Notes: generated by a model not told the origin, from the letters alone. 46,323 nucleotides of DNA from Melioribacteraceae bacterium (GCA_021740785.1 JAIOZI010000041.1:1-46323), one strand, 5' to 3'. Shown: positions 34,392-44,764, numbered from the stretch's first letter. Numbers and translations: made by a program.

Positions 34392-37379
34392 TTAACCCCG
34401 CTGAATTTTATGTTTAGGATTTGTTAACCGTTCCACATATCCTAGTGAATACATCAGCACCCATGATATAATGAAATAGAGTACGGCAACCATAATCAAA
34501 GGGAAAAAAGCATCGAAGGTTCGACTTCTTATTATATCACTCGCCTTTGTTAAATCTTGCACGGCAATATATCCGACAATCGATGTCATTTTTACCAACG
34601 AAATCACTTCGCCTTTATATACAGGTAAAATTCTTTTAACAGCTTGCGGAAGAATAATATAGATAAACGTTTTCACCTTTGTGAAACCCATCGCAATTCC
34701 GGCTTCGGTCTGACCTCTGTCAACTCCCTCTATTCCCGTCCGGTACATCTCGGAAACATACGCCGCAAAATTTAATCCGAATGCAATCACTGCAACTATA
34801 ACAGGATCAATATCAACTGAAGCAAATACAACGTAAAAGATTATCATCAAAACAACCAATACCGGTGTGCCGCGAAGGATTGATATATAAACTTTTGCCG
34901 GTATTAATAAAATATTTTTCTTCGACATTCTCATGAAGCAGATTAATCCGCCGAGAATTGTACCGAAAAGAGTTGCAAAGATAGATATAATAATGGTCGT
35001 TCTAAGTCCATCGAGTATCAAAATATACCGGTTTTCCAAAATAATATTGCTGTAAAAACTATTTAAGATGTCTTGAAAAAATGATATTGAAACTTCTTCT
35101 TTTTCCTCTTGTTGAGGTTCAATTTGACTTTTACCGGATAGATTACTGTTTAAAACGAGAACTCCGGTTTTGAACATATTGTAACTGTCTGAGAATGCAA
35201 CCTGCTTTTGTCTTTCTTCGGTTATTGCAATTCCGTCGGCAATCATGTCAACTTTACCAGACGATAAAGCTGCGATCAAAGATCCAAATTCCATTGTAAG
35301 TATCTTAAGGTTGTAACCTCCGCGCTGAGCAAAAGTTTTAATCATTTCAATATCAAACCCGACATGCTCGCCGTTCAATATTGCGGAATTAGGCAGGTCA
35401 CCAACGGCTGTACCAAGCTTAATTACGGGCTGAGTTTCATCGAATTCAAACTTAGGCATTACTGCTTTTTCGGGATCATCGACAAACCACCTTTTATAAA
35501 TTTCATCAAATTTACCGTCGGATTTTATACTACTCAAAAATTCATTGAACTGTTTTCGCAATTCAGGATTGTTTTTGCTAAAACCAATTGCAACCGGGAG
35601 ATCAAGTGCATCTTCACTTAATATGCCGATATCGGGATTGGATTTGAGCATCACCTTCGCCGAGGCAAGATCAATAAAGGCTGCATCAATTTTGCGGGAT
35701 TTCAAAGATAATATTATATCCGAAGGTGTATTGAATCTATTAATCACGGCGCTAGGGAAATTTTCTTCCACAAACGCATCGTGGATTGTCCCTGCATAAA
35801 CTCCTACTGTTTTGCCGTTAATATCATCGAGCGATTTGAGTTTTGTACCAGGAATTGATTCAACGTTATTTTTCAAGGCAAAGAAACTTGCGCTCAACCT
35901 GTAATAGGGATCGGAGAAATCTATTTGTTGCATCCGCTCTTCGGTAATCATAACCGTACTTGCAATTATATCAACTTTATTCGCTGCTGTGGCGGCAACC
36001 AAACTTCCGAATTCCATATCAAGCAGTTTTACCCCTTTCCCTAAAGAGGCGGCAAATCTTTCAGCTAATTCAATATCGAATCCGATCATTTTATTGTCTT
36101 TGATAATCGTAAAGGGCAGACCTTTATCACTTACAACGCCAACTCTCAATTCACCGTTTACATTCGATTTATCAATTACCGGCATTTGGGATTCACCGTT
36201 AATAATCCATCTTTTGTTCATGTCATCAAATGTGCCGTCGGCTTTAATCCTCTTTAGAAATTTGTTGAACTGTTCCTTCAAGTCGCCATTGTTTTTATTA
36301 AATCCTATTCCGATAGGTACGGTAAATAATGTATCACCGAAGACAGTTAAGTCAGACTCACCGCGCAGGATTTCTTGTAATGTTTCGGTATTATATATTG
36401 CTGCATCCACTTTGCCGGACCGAACAGCGAGTAATAATTCAGGAGGATTTTTATACTGTAAAACTTCTGCATCGGGAAATTTTTCAATTGCATAAGTGTC
36501 GTGAACAGAGCCAAGCAGAACCCCGATTTTTTTATTTTTGAGATCATCAAGCGATCGCAATTTAATATCGGTATTCTTGGATTCTTCATTTCCGCCTTCG
36601 GCTTTCTTTACAAGTACCACTTGTGAATTGGTGAAATAAGATGTTGTGAAGTTTACTGATTTTGCTCTTTCCTCGGTGGCTGTCATTCCTGCAACTATTA
36701 AATCAATTTTCCCGGATTGAAGAGCGGGAATGAGAGCGGAAAATTTCATATCATAATACTTTATGGGTCGATTTAATTTGGAACCTAATCTTCTAGCCAG
36801 CTCACCGTCGTGACCGGTAACCCTCTGATTTTCATCAACAAAACAAAATGGTTCACGTGTAGCGCTCGTCCCGATTTTTAATATCTCTCCATCTTCCGGG
36901 AGAATGATGTCAACTTCTTCATAAGGGGATAAATCATTTTTCAGCCAACGCCGTTTCATATCTGCTAATGTGCCGTCGGCTCTAAGTTCAGCAATGATTT
37001 CATTTACATCTTGAAGAAGTTTTTCATTACCCATCTTTACCGCAATAGATGTGTTTTCGTAATCGACGGGTTCTTCGATAATCATAAACTCAGGATTGTG
37101 TTTACATACATTCAGTGCAGTAGGGAAGGCGGTTATTACTGCATCAATTTGTCCCGATTTTAAAGCCGCAATCCCGTCCATAATATCATCGAAACTTTTT
37201 GTTTCTGCCTCCGGAAATCTTGTTTTAGCCAGATGCTCACCGGTGGAGCCTGTCATTGCCCCGATGGAAATGTCTTTTAAATCTTCCAAACGCGTTAGAG
37301 TTTTGTTTGTCTCACTGCATCCAAATGCCAAGATTAATAAAATGAAAGAAGATAGAATCAAGAGGAAGTGTTTTCTCAT
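34392..37379 (-). CDS. Triple permuted solute-binding module fused to ABC permease
   Basis: A 995-residue lipoprotein-permease fusion (lipobox LAFGC, Cys21). Lobes alternate 2-1-2-1-2-1: lobe 2 at ~30-150, lobe 1 ~160-255, lobe 2 ~270-390, lobe 1 ~405-500, lobe 2 ~515-630 and lobe 1 ~648-740. Each lobe-2 block opens like [16 protein letters not shown] and ends [12 protein letters not shown]; each lobe 1 ends with ITEER...FSDPYY. A linker leads to a BPD_transp_1 permease (~778-995) with the EAA loop [20 protein letters not shown]. Fused binding proteins recall GlnPQ of lactic acid bacteria, but those are canonical and at most two. The protein is anchored at the membrane at both ends. Confidence 0.85.
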   Translation of the reverse strand: MRKHFLLILSSFILLILAFGCSETNKTLTRLEDLKDISIGAMTGSTGEHLAKTRFPEAETKSFDDIMDGIAALKSGQIDAVITAFPTALNVCKHNPEFMIIEEPVDYENTSIAVKMGNEKLLQDVNEIIAELRADGTLADMKRRWLKNDLSPYEEVDIILPEDGEILKIGTSATREPFCFVDENQRVTGHDGELARRLGSKLNRPIKYYDMKFSALIPALQSGKIDLIVAGMTATEERAKSVNFTTSYFTNSQVVLVKKAEGGNEESKNTDIKLRSLDDLKNKKIGVLLGSVHDTYAIEKFPDAEVLQYKNPPELLLAVRSGKVDAAIYNTETLQEILRGESDLTVFGDTLFTVPIGIGFNKNNGDLKEQFNKFLKRIKADGTFDDMNKRWIINGESQMPVIDKSNVNGELRVGVVSDKGLPFTIIKDNKMIGFDIELAERFAASLGKGVKLLDMEFGSLVAATAANKVDIIASTVMITEERMQQIDFSDPYYRLSASFFALKNNVESIPGTKLKSLDDINGKTVGVYAGTIHDAFVEENFPSAVINRFNTPSDIILSLKSRKIDAAFIDLASAKVMLKSNPDIGILSEDALDLPVAIGFSKNNPELRKQFNEFLSSIKSDGKFDEIYKRWFVDDPEKAVMPKFEFDETQPVIKLGTAVGDLPNSAILNGEHVGFDIEMIKTFAQRGGYNLKILTMEFGSLIAALSSGKVDMIADGIAITEERQKQVAFSDSYNMFKTGVLVLNSNLSGKSQIEPQQEEKEEVSISFFQDILNSFYSNIILENRYILILDGLRTTIIISIFATLFGTILGGLICFMRMSKKNILLIPAKVYISILRGTPVLVVLMIIFYVVFASVDIDPVIVAVIAFGLNFAAYVSEMYRTGIEGVDRGQTEAGIAMGFTKVKTFIYIILPQAVKRILPVYKGEVISLVKMTSIVGYIAVQDLTKASDIIRSRTFDAFFPLIMVAVLYFIISWVLMYSLGYVERLTNPKHKIQRG

Positions 37380-37390
37380 AATTATGTTCC

Positions 37391-38176
37391 TTATTCTCTA
37401 ACCAATGCTGCAATTCCGCCGATATAATATGGTTCGGTGAATAAAACTTTTTGTGCCCGTTCCTCCGTTATTGTGATGCATGCCCCGATCATATCCACCT
37501 TATTGGATATCAACGCCGGTATCATTGCTCCAAAATCCATGTTAATAACTTTAAGTTCTTTTCCCAATTTTTGGGCTAATAGTCTAGCGATTTCAATATC
37601 CAGCCCGACAATTTCCTGTGTTCCGTCAATAAATGAGAACGGCTCCGTTACGGCTGATGTACCGAACTTCAATATTCCGTTTTCTCCTGAAAGTGTAATG
37701 GCGGGCATTGCTTCCGGTGAGCCGCTTTCAGGCAGCCAGCGTTTAAGCATTTCATCATATTTTCCTGTTGATTTCAAATCATTAATCAAACTATCGGCGG
37801 CTTTTTTCAATTCTGCATTTTCCGGGTTTACAGCAAAGCCGTATTTATCAATAGTGATCATATCTTTAAGCACTTTTAAACCGGGATTTTTCGCTGCGAT
37901 ATTTTTTAAAATCGGTTCGTCGTAAGCTGCTGCATCTGCTTTGCCTGATTTTACGGCAATACATGCATCTAAAACACTGTTGAAATACTTGAACTTTGCT
38001 TCAGGGAACTTGGACAAAACCAATTTGTCTGCAACTGTTCCCGTGGGAATGGCAAATTCTTTCCCTTTTAATTGACTTATATCTTCAATCTTTTCCCTTT
38101 CGCTGCAGCCAATAAATGCAATTGATAATAAAAGCAATGAAGCTTCTAATAATTTCACTAAAATTTCCTTATTCAT
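37391..38176 (-). CDS. Circularly permuted family-3 solute-binding lipoprotein
   Basis: A 261-residue lipoprotein (lipobox FIGC, Cys24) and the first gene of the operon. Lobe 2 comes first (QLKGKEFAIPTGTVADKLV to GKYDEMLKRW, ~30-147) and lobe 1 second (ILKFGTSAVTEPFSF, GLDIEIARLLAQKLG, TITEERAQKVLFTEPYYIGG, ~165-261). Both amino-acid contact residues are kept: the lobe-2 Asp in GKADAAAYDE and the lobe-1 Arg in TEER, so an alpha-amino acid is a plausible ligand. It precedes the triple fusion by 11 bases and may deliver substrate to the same permease. Confidence 0.8.
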   Translation of the reverse strand: MNKEILVKLLEASLLLLSIAFIGCSEREKIEDISQLKGKEFAIPTGTVADKLVLSKFPEAKFKYFNSVLDACIAVKSGKADAAAYDEPILKNIAAKNPGLKVLKDMITIDKYGFAVNPENAELKKAADSLINDLKSTGKYDEMLKRWLPESGSPEAMPAITLSGENGILKFGTSAVTEPFSFIDGTQEIVGLDIEIARLLAQKLGKELKVINMDFGAMIPALISNKVDMIGACITITEERAQKVLFTEPYYIGGIAALVRE

Positions 38177-38515
38177 TTCTAATTCCTTCTGTTCAAAAGA
38201 TGTTTATGAAAGTTTTTTTTTGATAGCTGGATTACGTGCAAAATAATTTTGATTTGTAATTTTCATAGAGTTGAATGCTTGGTACCTTCATAATTATTAC
38301 TGCTATTAAAATAGGGATATTGCTGTTAAAACACTAGCATCGCACCGAACCGGGGATGTCATAAATCAGAAAATTATCCTTGCGGAAAGGGTTACGTAAA
38401 CCTAATAATCGATTTATACGCTGAGGTAAAATTACACTGCCCCTGTTCGGAATGCTGCGCCGGGATTTTTCCATTTTGAACTTATCGATTTTGAAATCGG
38501 TTAATGAGGTAAATT
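38177..38515. other. Divergent promoter region of the ABC operon and doxX
   Basis: No gene is visible. The region separates the leftward ABC operon from the rightward DoxX gene. A short hairpin CGATTT-TG-AAATCG lies near 38489-38502, close to the DoxX start, and a GAGG ribosome-binding site lies at about 38506-38509. Confidence 0.4.
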
Positions 38516-38959
38516 ATGGAGAGAGAAATTATGTCGGGATTATCTGATGTTGGACTTTTGATTTTTCGGATTGCAATCGGTTCTATAATGCTGTTTGGTC
38601 ATGGACTTGGTAAATTTAACCGGCTGTTGAGCGGGGGTGAAATTAAATTTTTTGATCCGTTCGGAATTGGTGAATCATTTAGTTTCGTGCTTGCTGTTTT
38701 TGCAGAATTTTTTGCCTCAATTCTTATTGTACTTGGATTATTTACCCGGGTCGGTTCGTTATCACTCGTGATTACAATGTTCGTTGCCGGCGTGATTTAT
38801 CACTTTGATGATCCATTCGGCGGAAAGGAAAAAGCCCTGATGTATATGTTCAGCTTTGTCCTATTGTTTTTTACCGGGCCTGGTAAATACAGCCTGCAAA
38901 AATATATTGATGACAAAATCAAAAACATAAAAGGAAGTTGGAGGTTTTTTCTTGAATGA
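38516..38959 (+). CDS. DoxX-family membrane protein
   Basis: A 147-residue protein with four membrane helices. The DoxX signature is clear: LLIFRIAIGSIMLFGHGLGK in helix 1, AEFFASILIVLGLFTRVGSL in the middle, and GKEKALMYMFSFVLLFFTGP near the C-terminus. DoxX-type proteins are linked to quinone or thiol redox systems in some species, but this one's partner is unknown. The ATG at 38516 has GAGG upstream; a second ATG at 38531 follows GGAGAG and is also possible. It is monocistronic. Confidence 0.88.
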   Translation: MEREIMSGLSDVGLLIFRIAIGSIMLFGHGLGKFNRLLSGGEIKFFDPFGIGESFSFVLAVFAEFFASILIVLGLFTRVGSLSLVITMFVAGVIYHFDDPFGGKEKALMYMFSFVLLFFTGPGKYSLQKYIDDKIKNIKGSWRFFLE

Positions 38960-39030
38960 TCCGGCTGCTCTTTTTGATTTTGAGGGCGCACAAAATTATT
39001 TACGGAATGATAGAATAATTTGATTATAAT

Positions 39031-40848
39031 CTAACTTGCAATTTGTGCTAGCTCGTACGAGTTTTCTATCTCTAATGATAGGTAGTAAATGCTGAGGTCG
39101 CACATATGAAGATCATTAATGATTTGTTTTTTTGTATTGCTGAAATATTTTTTTGTTCCGCTAAACAATTTGTAATAATAATTTATTCCGTCTCTCAAGT
39201 TATCGGCGAATTTAAGCAAGCTCAATTTGTGTTTAGCTGAATCGGTATTTTCTTCGGAAATTTTTTCTTTGAGAAAATTAATATAAAGCCGGAGTTCTTT
39301 AATAAACATGTTCGGTCTGTCTGTTCTGGTTATTACATTCGTTCTTCCGTAAATATGATCTGAGATTTCTTTCAAACTCATAACTCGTGAGAAATATGCC
39401 ATGTTAGGACCGGGGCAAACAGATACGCCGCTGCCTTCAACCTTTGTCCCGATATCATTTACAAGAAGCGCAGGTGTTCCTAATCCAACGCAGATACACG
39501 TTTTGTCAACTATCTTATCATATTTTTCGCGGTACATTCCGGGAGTTAGGTACTCTTTATTTAACTCATCAATCTTTAATTTCTGATACTGTCGTGATGC
39601 CGTGCAGATTGATTTTTCCGTAAACTCTACATTTGAAATGAGAAATTTTTTAGGACACGAACTTCCGGGTCTTCCTTTTGCTATTGAAGACAATTTATCC
39701 AGATCCTTGCTGTTTCCTTTAAGACTGTTAAAACGAACACCCAGCGGAGAAATATGACTTAAATATAAATCCTCTTCTTTCGCTTTACACAACTGAAGTC
39801 TTGTGGCTTCGTCAACATTTGTCACTTCCGGTACGAGTAGAAAAGGAGTTCCCCAGCCAACGGAATCGACATTGTAGTTATCAATTAAGAATTGATGTTC
39901 TTCCGCCGTACCAACACCGCCCTGAACGGTAACTTTTATATTCAACTTATTCTTTGGTACTGCTCGATTCTTATCTGCAATTGATTTTATAAATATCTCA
40001 TGCATTGTTTCGGTCAACTCTTGTCGTTTTTCAGTAAACTCGCTCAGGATGGGTCCGAGCAAAAATCCATCGGTGGCAAAAGCATGTCCGCCGCAATTCA
40101 ATCCGGATTCAACCCTGTATTCCGAAACCCACAATCCTTTTTTAGCAAGAAATTTCCCTTGTATTAAAGCTGACCGGTAATCACTCACCTTTATTACAAT
40201 TTTCTTTTTTATGTATCCGTTTTCATCGGGATAAAAATCTTCAAATTGTTCAAGATAGCTGTATAATCTAGGATTCATTCCGGCAGATAAAATAAGCGAG
40301 GAATGCAGTTCACTTTCAGCGAAACCTCTTAATGCTGCATGAGCATCGTTAAATTCAGCAGTTAGCTTTTCGCCTTTCAGATAATTCGCTTTGTCCAGCT
40401 TTGTCATAATATTAACATCAATACTTCCCATCGAAAGGTTTTCATCAAGCCATTTATTAAATTCGTTTTCATTAATTAGACCATCTAACATTTTGTAATA
40501 ATTCATTTTAATGACTGAGTTATCCGGAAGCAGATCGAGAAACTCAATAAATTCAGCGCCTTTATTGATGGCAGATTGTTTTAATTCATTAAATTTTTTG
40601 CATGCTAAATCATTTATCAAATTGAGATATGATTTAATTCTCTCAGCTCTGAAGTCAGGAGTTTTATCAGTTATTTCATCGTAATTGAGATTGTTTTTGC
40701 TGCAAAAATGGGCTCTCAATTTTTCAATCAAAATATCATCTACAAGTGATATAACCGAATCAATCCCCAGGTGGGAAACCTTTAATGGTGTGTCTATCGT
40801 AAAACCGATTCCCATAACTGGTATATGAAATGTATGTGTGTTGATCAT
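39031..40848 (-). CDS. Uncharacterised conserved Cys-containing protein, TIM-barrel-like
   Basis: A 605-residue soluble protein I cannot assign to a characterised family. The N-terminus (IPVMGIGFTIDTPLKVSH) and middle (TVQGGVGTAEEHQFLIDNY, then DSVGWGTPFLLVPEV) read like an FMN-binding TIM barrel of the nitronate monooxygenase/glutamate-synthase type. Five conserved-looking cysteine motifs follow: GLNCGGHAF (~255), GSSCPKKF (~405), SICTASRQY (~420), TCICVGLGTP (~455) and SVCPGPNMAY (~480). These could bind an iron-sulfur cluster. No signal peptide is seen. No neighbour on the same strand helps to place it. Oxidoreductase activity is a guess. Confidence 0.55.
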   Translation of the reverse strand: MINTHTFHIPVMGIGFTIDTPLKVSHLGIDSVISLVDDILIEKLRAHFCSKNNLNYDEITDKTPDFRAERIKSYLNLINDLACKKFNELKQSAINKGAEFIEFLDLLPDNSVIKMNYYKMLDGLINENEFNKWLDENLSMGSIDVNIMTKLDKANYLKGEKLTAEFNDAHAALRGFAESELHSSLILSAGMNPRLYSYLEQFEDFYPDENGYIKKKIVIKVSDYRSALIQGKFLAKKGLWVSEYRVESGLNCGGHAFATDGFLLGPILSEFTEKRQELTETMHEIFIKSIADKNRAVPKNKLNIKVTVQGGVGTAEEHQFLIDNYNVDSVGWGTPFLLVPEVTNVDEATRLQLCKAKEEDLYLSHISPLGVRFNSLKGNSKDLDKLSSIAKGRPGSSCPKKFLISNVEFTEKSICTASRQYQKLKIDELNKEYLTPGMYREKYDKIVDKTCICVGLGTPALLVNDIGTKVEGSGVSVCPGPNMAYFSRVMSLKEISDHIYGRTNVITRTDRPNMFIKELRLYINFLKEKISEENTDSAKHKLSLLKFADNLRDGINYYYKLFSGTKKYFSNTKKQIINDLHMCDLSIYYLSLEIENSYELAQIAS

Positions 40849-41244
40849 TTTTTTGTTTTCTAAATTATTTCAAAAATTTAATTGTGATTCCTATGAGCAG
40901 TATTGGAAGATATTTTTAGTTCATCGGCAGAAATGTATTTTAATCAAAACCGCAGAGTTGATTTCTCTAGTTAATAAAGAATAACTGTTGCTTGAGAATC
41001 TTCTTTATGATGAAATAATTATACGCGAATCAGATTAATCCTTCTACTCATTTGGAAAAAACAATGAATTAAAGTATGCTTTAAAGAATAGAGATTCCAT
41101 GCAGGGGAAAGGTTTTACAAAAGTTTTACAATACAGTTTATGACATAAGGAATAGAATTCTGTCAATTAGATAACCGGTGCTCTAAATATGGAAATAATT
41201 CTCCCTCAATTAAATTAAATAGGAATATGAAACAATAAGCAAAA
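40849..41244. other. Gene-free stretch
   Basis: No gene, RNA or repeat is visible in these 396 AT-rich bases. They carry the upstream sequence of the leftward 605-residue protein gene and the 3' flank of the CPBP protease gene. Confidence 0.4.
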
Positions 41245-41961
41245 TCATTTAACCAATCCCAATGCTAAGGCAAGAAATCCGAAGGCACCGAAAACAAAAT
41301 GAATAATTATTGAGATGGTAGTGTTCTTTCTTATCTGGACGATCAAAGGAAGAATAAAAAGTATAGGCAGAGCAGAGAGAATAAGATCGATTCCCATCGG
41401 CAGATGCCATGCAGCCCATAGAAGTCCGTGCACCAGCCACGTGTGATTTTTATTCAGCAGCTCCTGCCTCGGTTGAATTAATCCTCTCCACAAAAATTCC
41501 TCGCCGAAAATATTAAAGAAGAAAAACGCCAGCCAAGCATACAAAATATAAAGATGGTTATCGTCGAGAGGCATATTCTGAAAAAAGAAAGGTGAGGCAT
41601 CTATGTTAAAATTTGGAAGGATGATTTTCGCAATTAGGAATGAAGTGAGAGAAAGAAAAAGGAAACCTAAAATTGTATAAATAATATCAACGCTTGTCAA
41701 CCGCTTGATTCTCATCCTTTCGAAAACATCTGACAATTTGATAGATTTAATTTCCTTCATACTTAAGAATATTGCTGAAAAGAACATGGGCATCATCACA
41801 AGAAGTCCGACGCTTAAAAAGTATGAAATTTCAATTGGGAATAGTTTTAAGTCATTGAGAATTGGAATTACAATTCTGCATGCAATAAAATTAAGCATGG
41901 TTGGTATTGCAAACAGTAAAATTAATTTATACCAAGAGAGTGGTTTTAATTTATGTGTCAA
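41245..41961 (-). CDS. CPBP-family intramembrane metalloprotease
   Basis: A 238-residue membrane protein of the CPBP (Rce1/CAAX-type, ABI) protease family. Three motifs are in order: EExxxR in FGEEFLWRGLIQ (~150-161), HGLLWAAWHLPMG with the metal-binding His (~178-190), and IIHFVFGAFGF near the C-terminus. About seven or eight helices are predicted by eye. Such proteases process membrane-embedded substrates and, in bacteria, are often linked to bacteriocin immunity or envelope signalling. Initiation is at TTG 41961 with GGGGA upstream; no ATG is near. Confidence 0.85.
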   Translation of the reverse strand: MTHKLKPLSWYKLILLFAIPTMLNFIACRIVIPILNDLKLFPIEISYFLSVGLLVMMPMFFSAIFLSMKEIKSIKLSDVFERMRIKRLTSVDIIYTILGFLFLSLTSFLIAKIILPNFNIDASPFFFQNMPLDDNHLYILYAWLAFFFFNIFGEEFLWRGLIQPRQELLNKNHTWLVHGLLWAAWHLPMGIDLILSALPILFILPLIVQIRKNTTISIIIHFVFGAFGFLALALGLVK

Positions 41962-42048
41962 TTATTCCCCAAGCTTTTTCTATATGATCTTATAAATCAA
42001 TAATTAGTTCCTTTGCAGAATTAACCGGCATGGATCAAATATAATTAA

Positions 42049-43842
42049 TTAGAAATCCGCAGAAAAGCTGATCCACCATTGAGCAATTCTAAGGAAATAT
42101 TCAAATTCGGGTTCAAACATAATTCTCGCATTTAGATCATCTGTAAAGTAAATATTAAATCCCGCGAGCAAACTTGCTTTATCTTCGGTTAACTTTTGAT
42201 CCGGGTAATGATAAACTTCCGATAAATTAGATTTATCATCAATTACCCCGTTATTATTTCTGTATCTGCTATCGATGTCTGCTCTCACTTCATCGGTGAT
42301 TTCCCAAGCGTCAACGATTCTGTTTATCCCGGCAATAATTCCGAAGTTTTTAGAGAAGTCGATTTTAAAAATAACTGGTACTTGCAGCGACCAGCAATCG
42401 GTAACCGAGTTCCATATTAATGTTTTTGTTTCCCGCTCTTCGTGGAATTCAGTTCCGCTATCAGTATTGCCCGTTGTTGATGTTCGTTCGACTCTAACAG
42501 GTTCCCGGCTGTGGATTTTTTCCTTTTCATTTTTATAATATATCCCGGAAGTTACCGTTGTGCTAGCGGTAATCTGCCAGTTGAGTGAAACGGAAATTTC
42601 ATGACGGTATATATTTCTTTCCCCCTTTCCGTTTCGTGTATCTTTGAAATAACTATTACCGTTATAAGAAGTATAATTATCATATACATCTCTCCACCTG
42701 GAAGCATAGAGGTTTGTATCTATAATTGAGGATGAATTCATTAGATCGGTAGAATTATTTGTATAGCGATAGTATAACCTTGCCGATTTATCCGTTCCAA
42801 ATTCCTTTTGCAGATTAAAACCTGCATACTTTGTACCGCCGTCTCGTTCCCATTTCTGTTTTAGTGAATAATACTGTTTATAAATAGAATACTCTGTGCC
42901 ACCGGTATCATAGCGGTATTCAGTATCGTTGATATTTTCAGTTGTATAACTTTGATCAGCATTACCCGATAAATATCCTGCCTTAACGCCAATTGTAAAA
43001 TCCTTCATTAATTTATATTGAGCGCCGCCGTTAAAATCGATGTGAGTATATTCGATTAATTTATTCTGGGAATAACTGTATATCTTTCTTTGAATGTAAT
43101 TATCTGCGGGATAGTTATCTGTGCTTATATAGTCTGATGATTTTTCATGTGACATGAAGTTTGCGCCAAGCCCGATGCTCAGGTTATTTGAAATGACCGT
43201 CCCGGTGTAAAATGAAATAAGATGTGCATTAGTGAATATTTCGTCCGCACCGAAGTATCTCTGGTACATGCTGAATTCTCCCCTTCCTTCATAATAATTG
43301 CCAAAGGCATCCTGAGCCGGAGAGAAATTATAAATTGGATAAGGCGAGTTATAGTAATCGCCATCCTTTCGAATTAATTGGTAACTGCCGGTAAAAAACA
43401 ACTTGTCATCTATCCGGGGAACCGGGAATAAAATAAATCCGAATGATACAAGAGGCTCCGGTTCAATGACTAAATGCGGTCTGTAAGTCGGATAATAAAA
43501 AGGATAAACATAAGACCCCGCTTCTGCATACGTCGGAACAACATAATCAAAACTTTCCGAATATTTTGACCGGTCGCCCCGGAAATCTATATATATTTTA
43601 AAACTCTTTTTACCAAGATCAGGAATTGAAGCAGGATTTAAATATAGATTTAAAAACGGGTCGTCAATCATTCCTACGGACACATCCTTAAAATTATAGA
43701 TGCCGTATGGATTAAGAAAATGACTGTTGAAATAAAACGATGAGCTTTCAAAAGTTTTTTCGTTTGATGTTTCCCTATTATATTGAGCTGTAATTAAAAT
43801 AGGAAGTAAAAATAAAAGAATACCAATCAATTTCGATTTCAT
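42049..43842 (-). CDS. Putative outer-membrane beta-barrel protein
   Basis: A 597-residue secreted protein beginning at ATG 43842 with GAGGCGGAA just before it; an in-frame TTG at 43857 is less likely. The signal peptide is LIGILLFLLPILITAQ. The mature protein is Tyr/Asn/Gly-rich and alternates aromatic and polar residues (for example SFKIYIDFRG, KLFFTGSYQLIRK), ending in an aromatic beta-signal (WWISFSADF), typical of outer-membrane barrels. The early LNLYLNPASIPDLG fits the PorV/FadL-like 'NPA' start common in Bacteroidota. No transport or catalytic role can be assigned. Confidence 0.7.
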   Translation of the reverse strand: MKSKLIGILLFLLPILITAQYNRETSNEKTFESSSFYFNSHFLNPYGIYNFKDVSVGMIDDPFLNLYLNPASIPDLGKKSFKIYIDFRGDRSKYSESFDYVVPTYAEAGSYVYPFYYPTYRPHLVIEPEPLVSFGFILFPVPRIDDKLFFTGSYQLIRKDGDYYNSPYPIYNFSPAQDAFGNYYEGRGEFSMYQRYFGADEIFTNAHLISFYTGTVISNNLSIGLGANFMSHEKSSDYISTDNYPADNYIQRKIYSYSQNKLIEYTHIDFNGGAQYKLMKDFTIGVKAGYLSGNADQSYTTENINDTEYRYDTGGTEYSIYKQYYSLKQKWERDGGTKYAGFNLQKEFGTDKSARLYYRYTNNSTDLMNSSSIIDTNLYASRWRDVYDNYTSYNGNSYFKDTRNGKGERNIYRHEISVSLNWQITASTTVTSGIYYKNEKEKIHSREPVRVERTSTTGNTDSGTEFHEERETKTLIWNSVTDCWSLQVPVIFKIDFSKNFGIIAGINRIVDAWEITDEVRADIDSRYRNNNGVIDDKSNLSEVYHYPDQKLTEDKASLLAGFNIYFTDDLNARIMFEPEFEYFLRIAQWWISFSADF

Positions 43843-44108
43843 TTCCGCCTCAATCAAGTTGTGACAAATCTAATGAATTTAATTATTCTTGTAAATCCAA
43901 TTAATTATACTCGGACGGAAAAGACATTTTGATTACAATTTTAACCGATTTGAATAAATCCCAAAATAAAAACTGGAGAGGACTAAAATTTGTAATGATG
44001 GAACCACCTGCTTTTATTGTGGATAGAAACGGTATTTAAATCAATGAATTGGTTAAAAAGCCCTTTAGCAAAATCTATTTCTATCTGTATCTCAACATCT
44101 TCAATGAA

Positions 44109-44705
44109 TTATTCGGCGGTTTCATAAATTATCTTAACATTTTTCCATCTTTTTTGATATTGCTTTTCTTTTATTCTCTTATTGTATGTTTTGATATCAA
44201 TCCGTTTTGGGTTGCGTCTTATTATCAAATTAAAAAGATCGTCCAATCCATACGGGGCAATTATAGTGATATCTCTGCCTTCAGTTTTAGTAATGCCGAT
44301 GCATGTACACGTTTCCGGGAAAGTTGAAACGGCGTCATCGATGTTTTTCAACGGGTCAACTTTGTACCCGAACTTTTTATGATACCACAAATGAACTCCC
44401 GCTTGATTAGTAACCTCCCATGGAATACCCGGCATGAGTTCTTTTAGTTTTGATTCATACATTTTATCCGTCTCGTATGAAGTATCTTTGCTATTGAAAT
44501 ATGCAACGTCAACATCACGGATTGGAGTCGCCGGTACATTCTCAAGATAATCAAAAACAATACTTCGGATAACACCCGCGCCGATACACCACTGAGGCAG
44601 TTTCAATTTACTAACTGTTTCGAGTGCATTCATAAACCATGAATGTGATTTCAAAATTTTAAGAAGCCGCTTCTCCTGTTGTGAATCAATTCCGGTTTTA
44701 TCCAT
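44109..44705 (-). CDS. Nucleotidyltransferase-fold protein (NTP_transf_6/DUF925 type)
   Basis: A 198-residue protein resembling the NTP_transf_6 family. The fold signature is WCIGAGVIRSIVFDYL near residues 39-54, with the metal-binding acidic pair in RDVDVAYF near 63-70. The GVHLWYHKKFG segment and PYGLDDLFNLIIRRNP near the C-terminus also fit. Substrate is unknown. It stands alone, with no HEPN gene beside it. The ATG is at 44705. Confidence 0.75.
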   Translation of the reverse strand: MDKTGIDSQQEKRLLKILKSHSWFMNALETVSKLKLPQWCIGAGVIRSIVFDYLENVPATPIRDVDVAYFNSKDTSYETDKMYESKLKELMPGIPWEVTNQAGVHLWYHKKFGYKVDPLKNIDDAVSTFPETCTCIGITKTEGRDITIIAPYGLDDLFNLIIRRNPKRIDIKTYNKRIKEKQYQKRWKNVKIIYETAE

Positions 44706-44764
44706 AATTTGAAATTTTATTCTCTTGCCATATCTTATATTCTATACCTTTCAAAAAAAAGATA

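Noticed and set aside
43960-44039. Plus-strand fragment reading KNWRGLKFVMMEPPAFIVD then RNGI, like the end of a thioredoxin-fold protein.
   Set aside because: Too short, no upstream body of such a gene; resemblance to the 'FIVDRNG' turn alone is not enough.
44109-44705. A second MNT/HEPN toxin-antitoxin locus.
   Set aside because: The nucleotidyltransferase is of a different, larger family and has no HEPN partner on either side.
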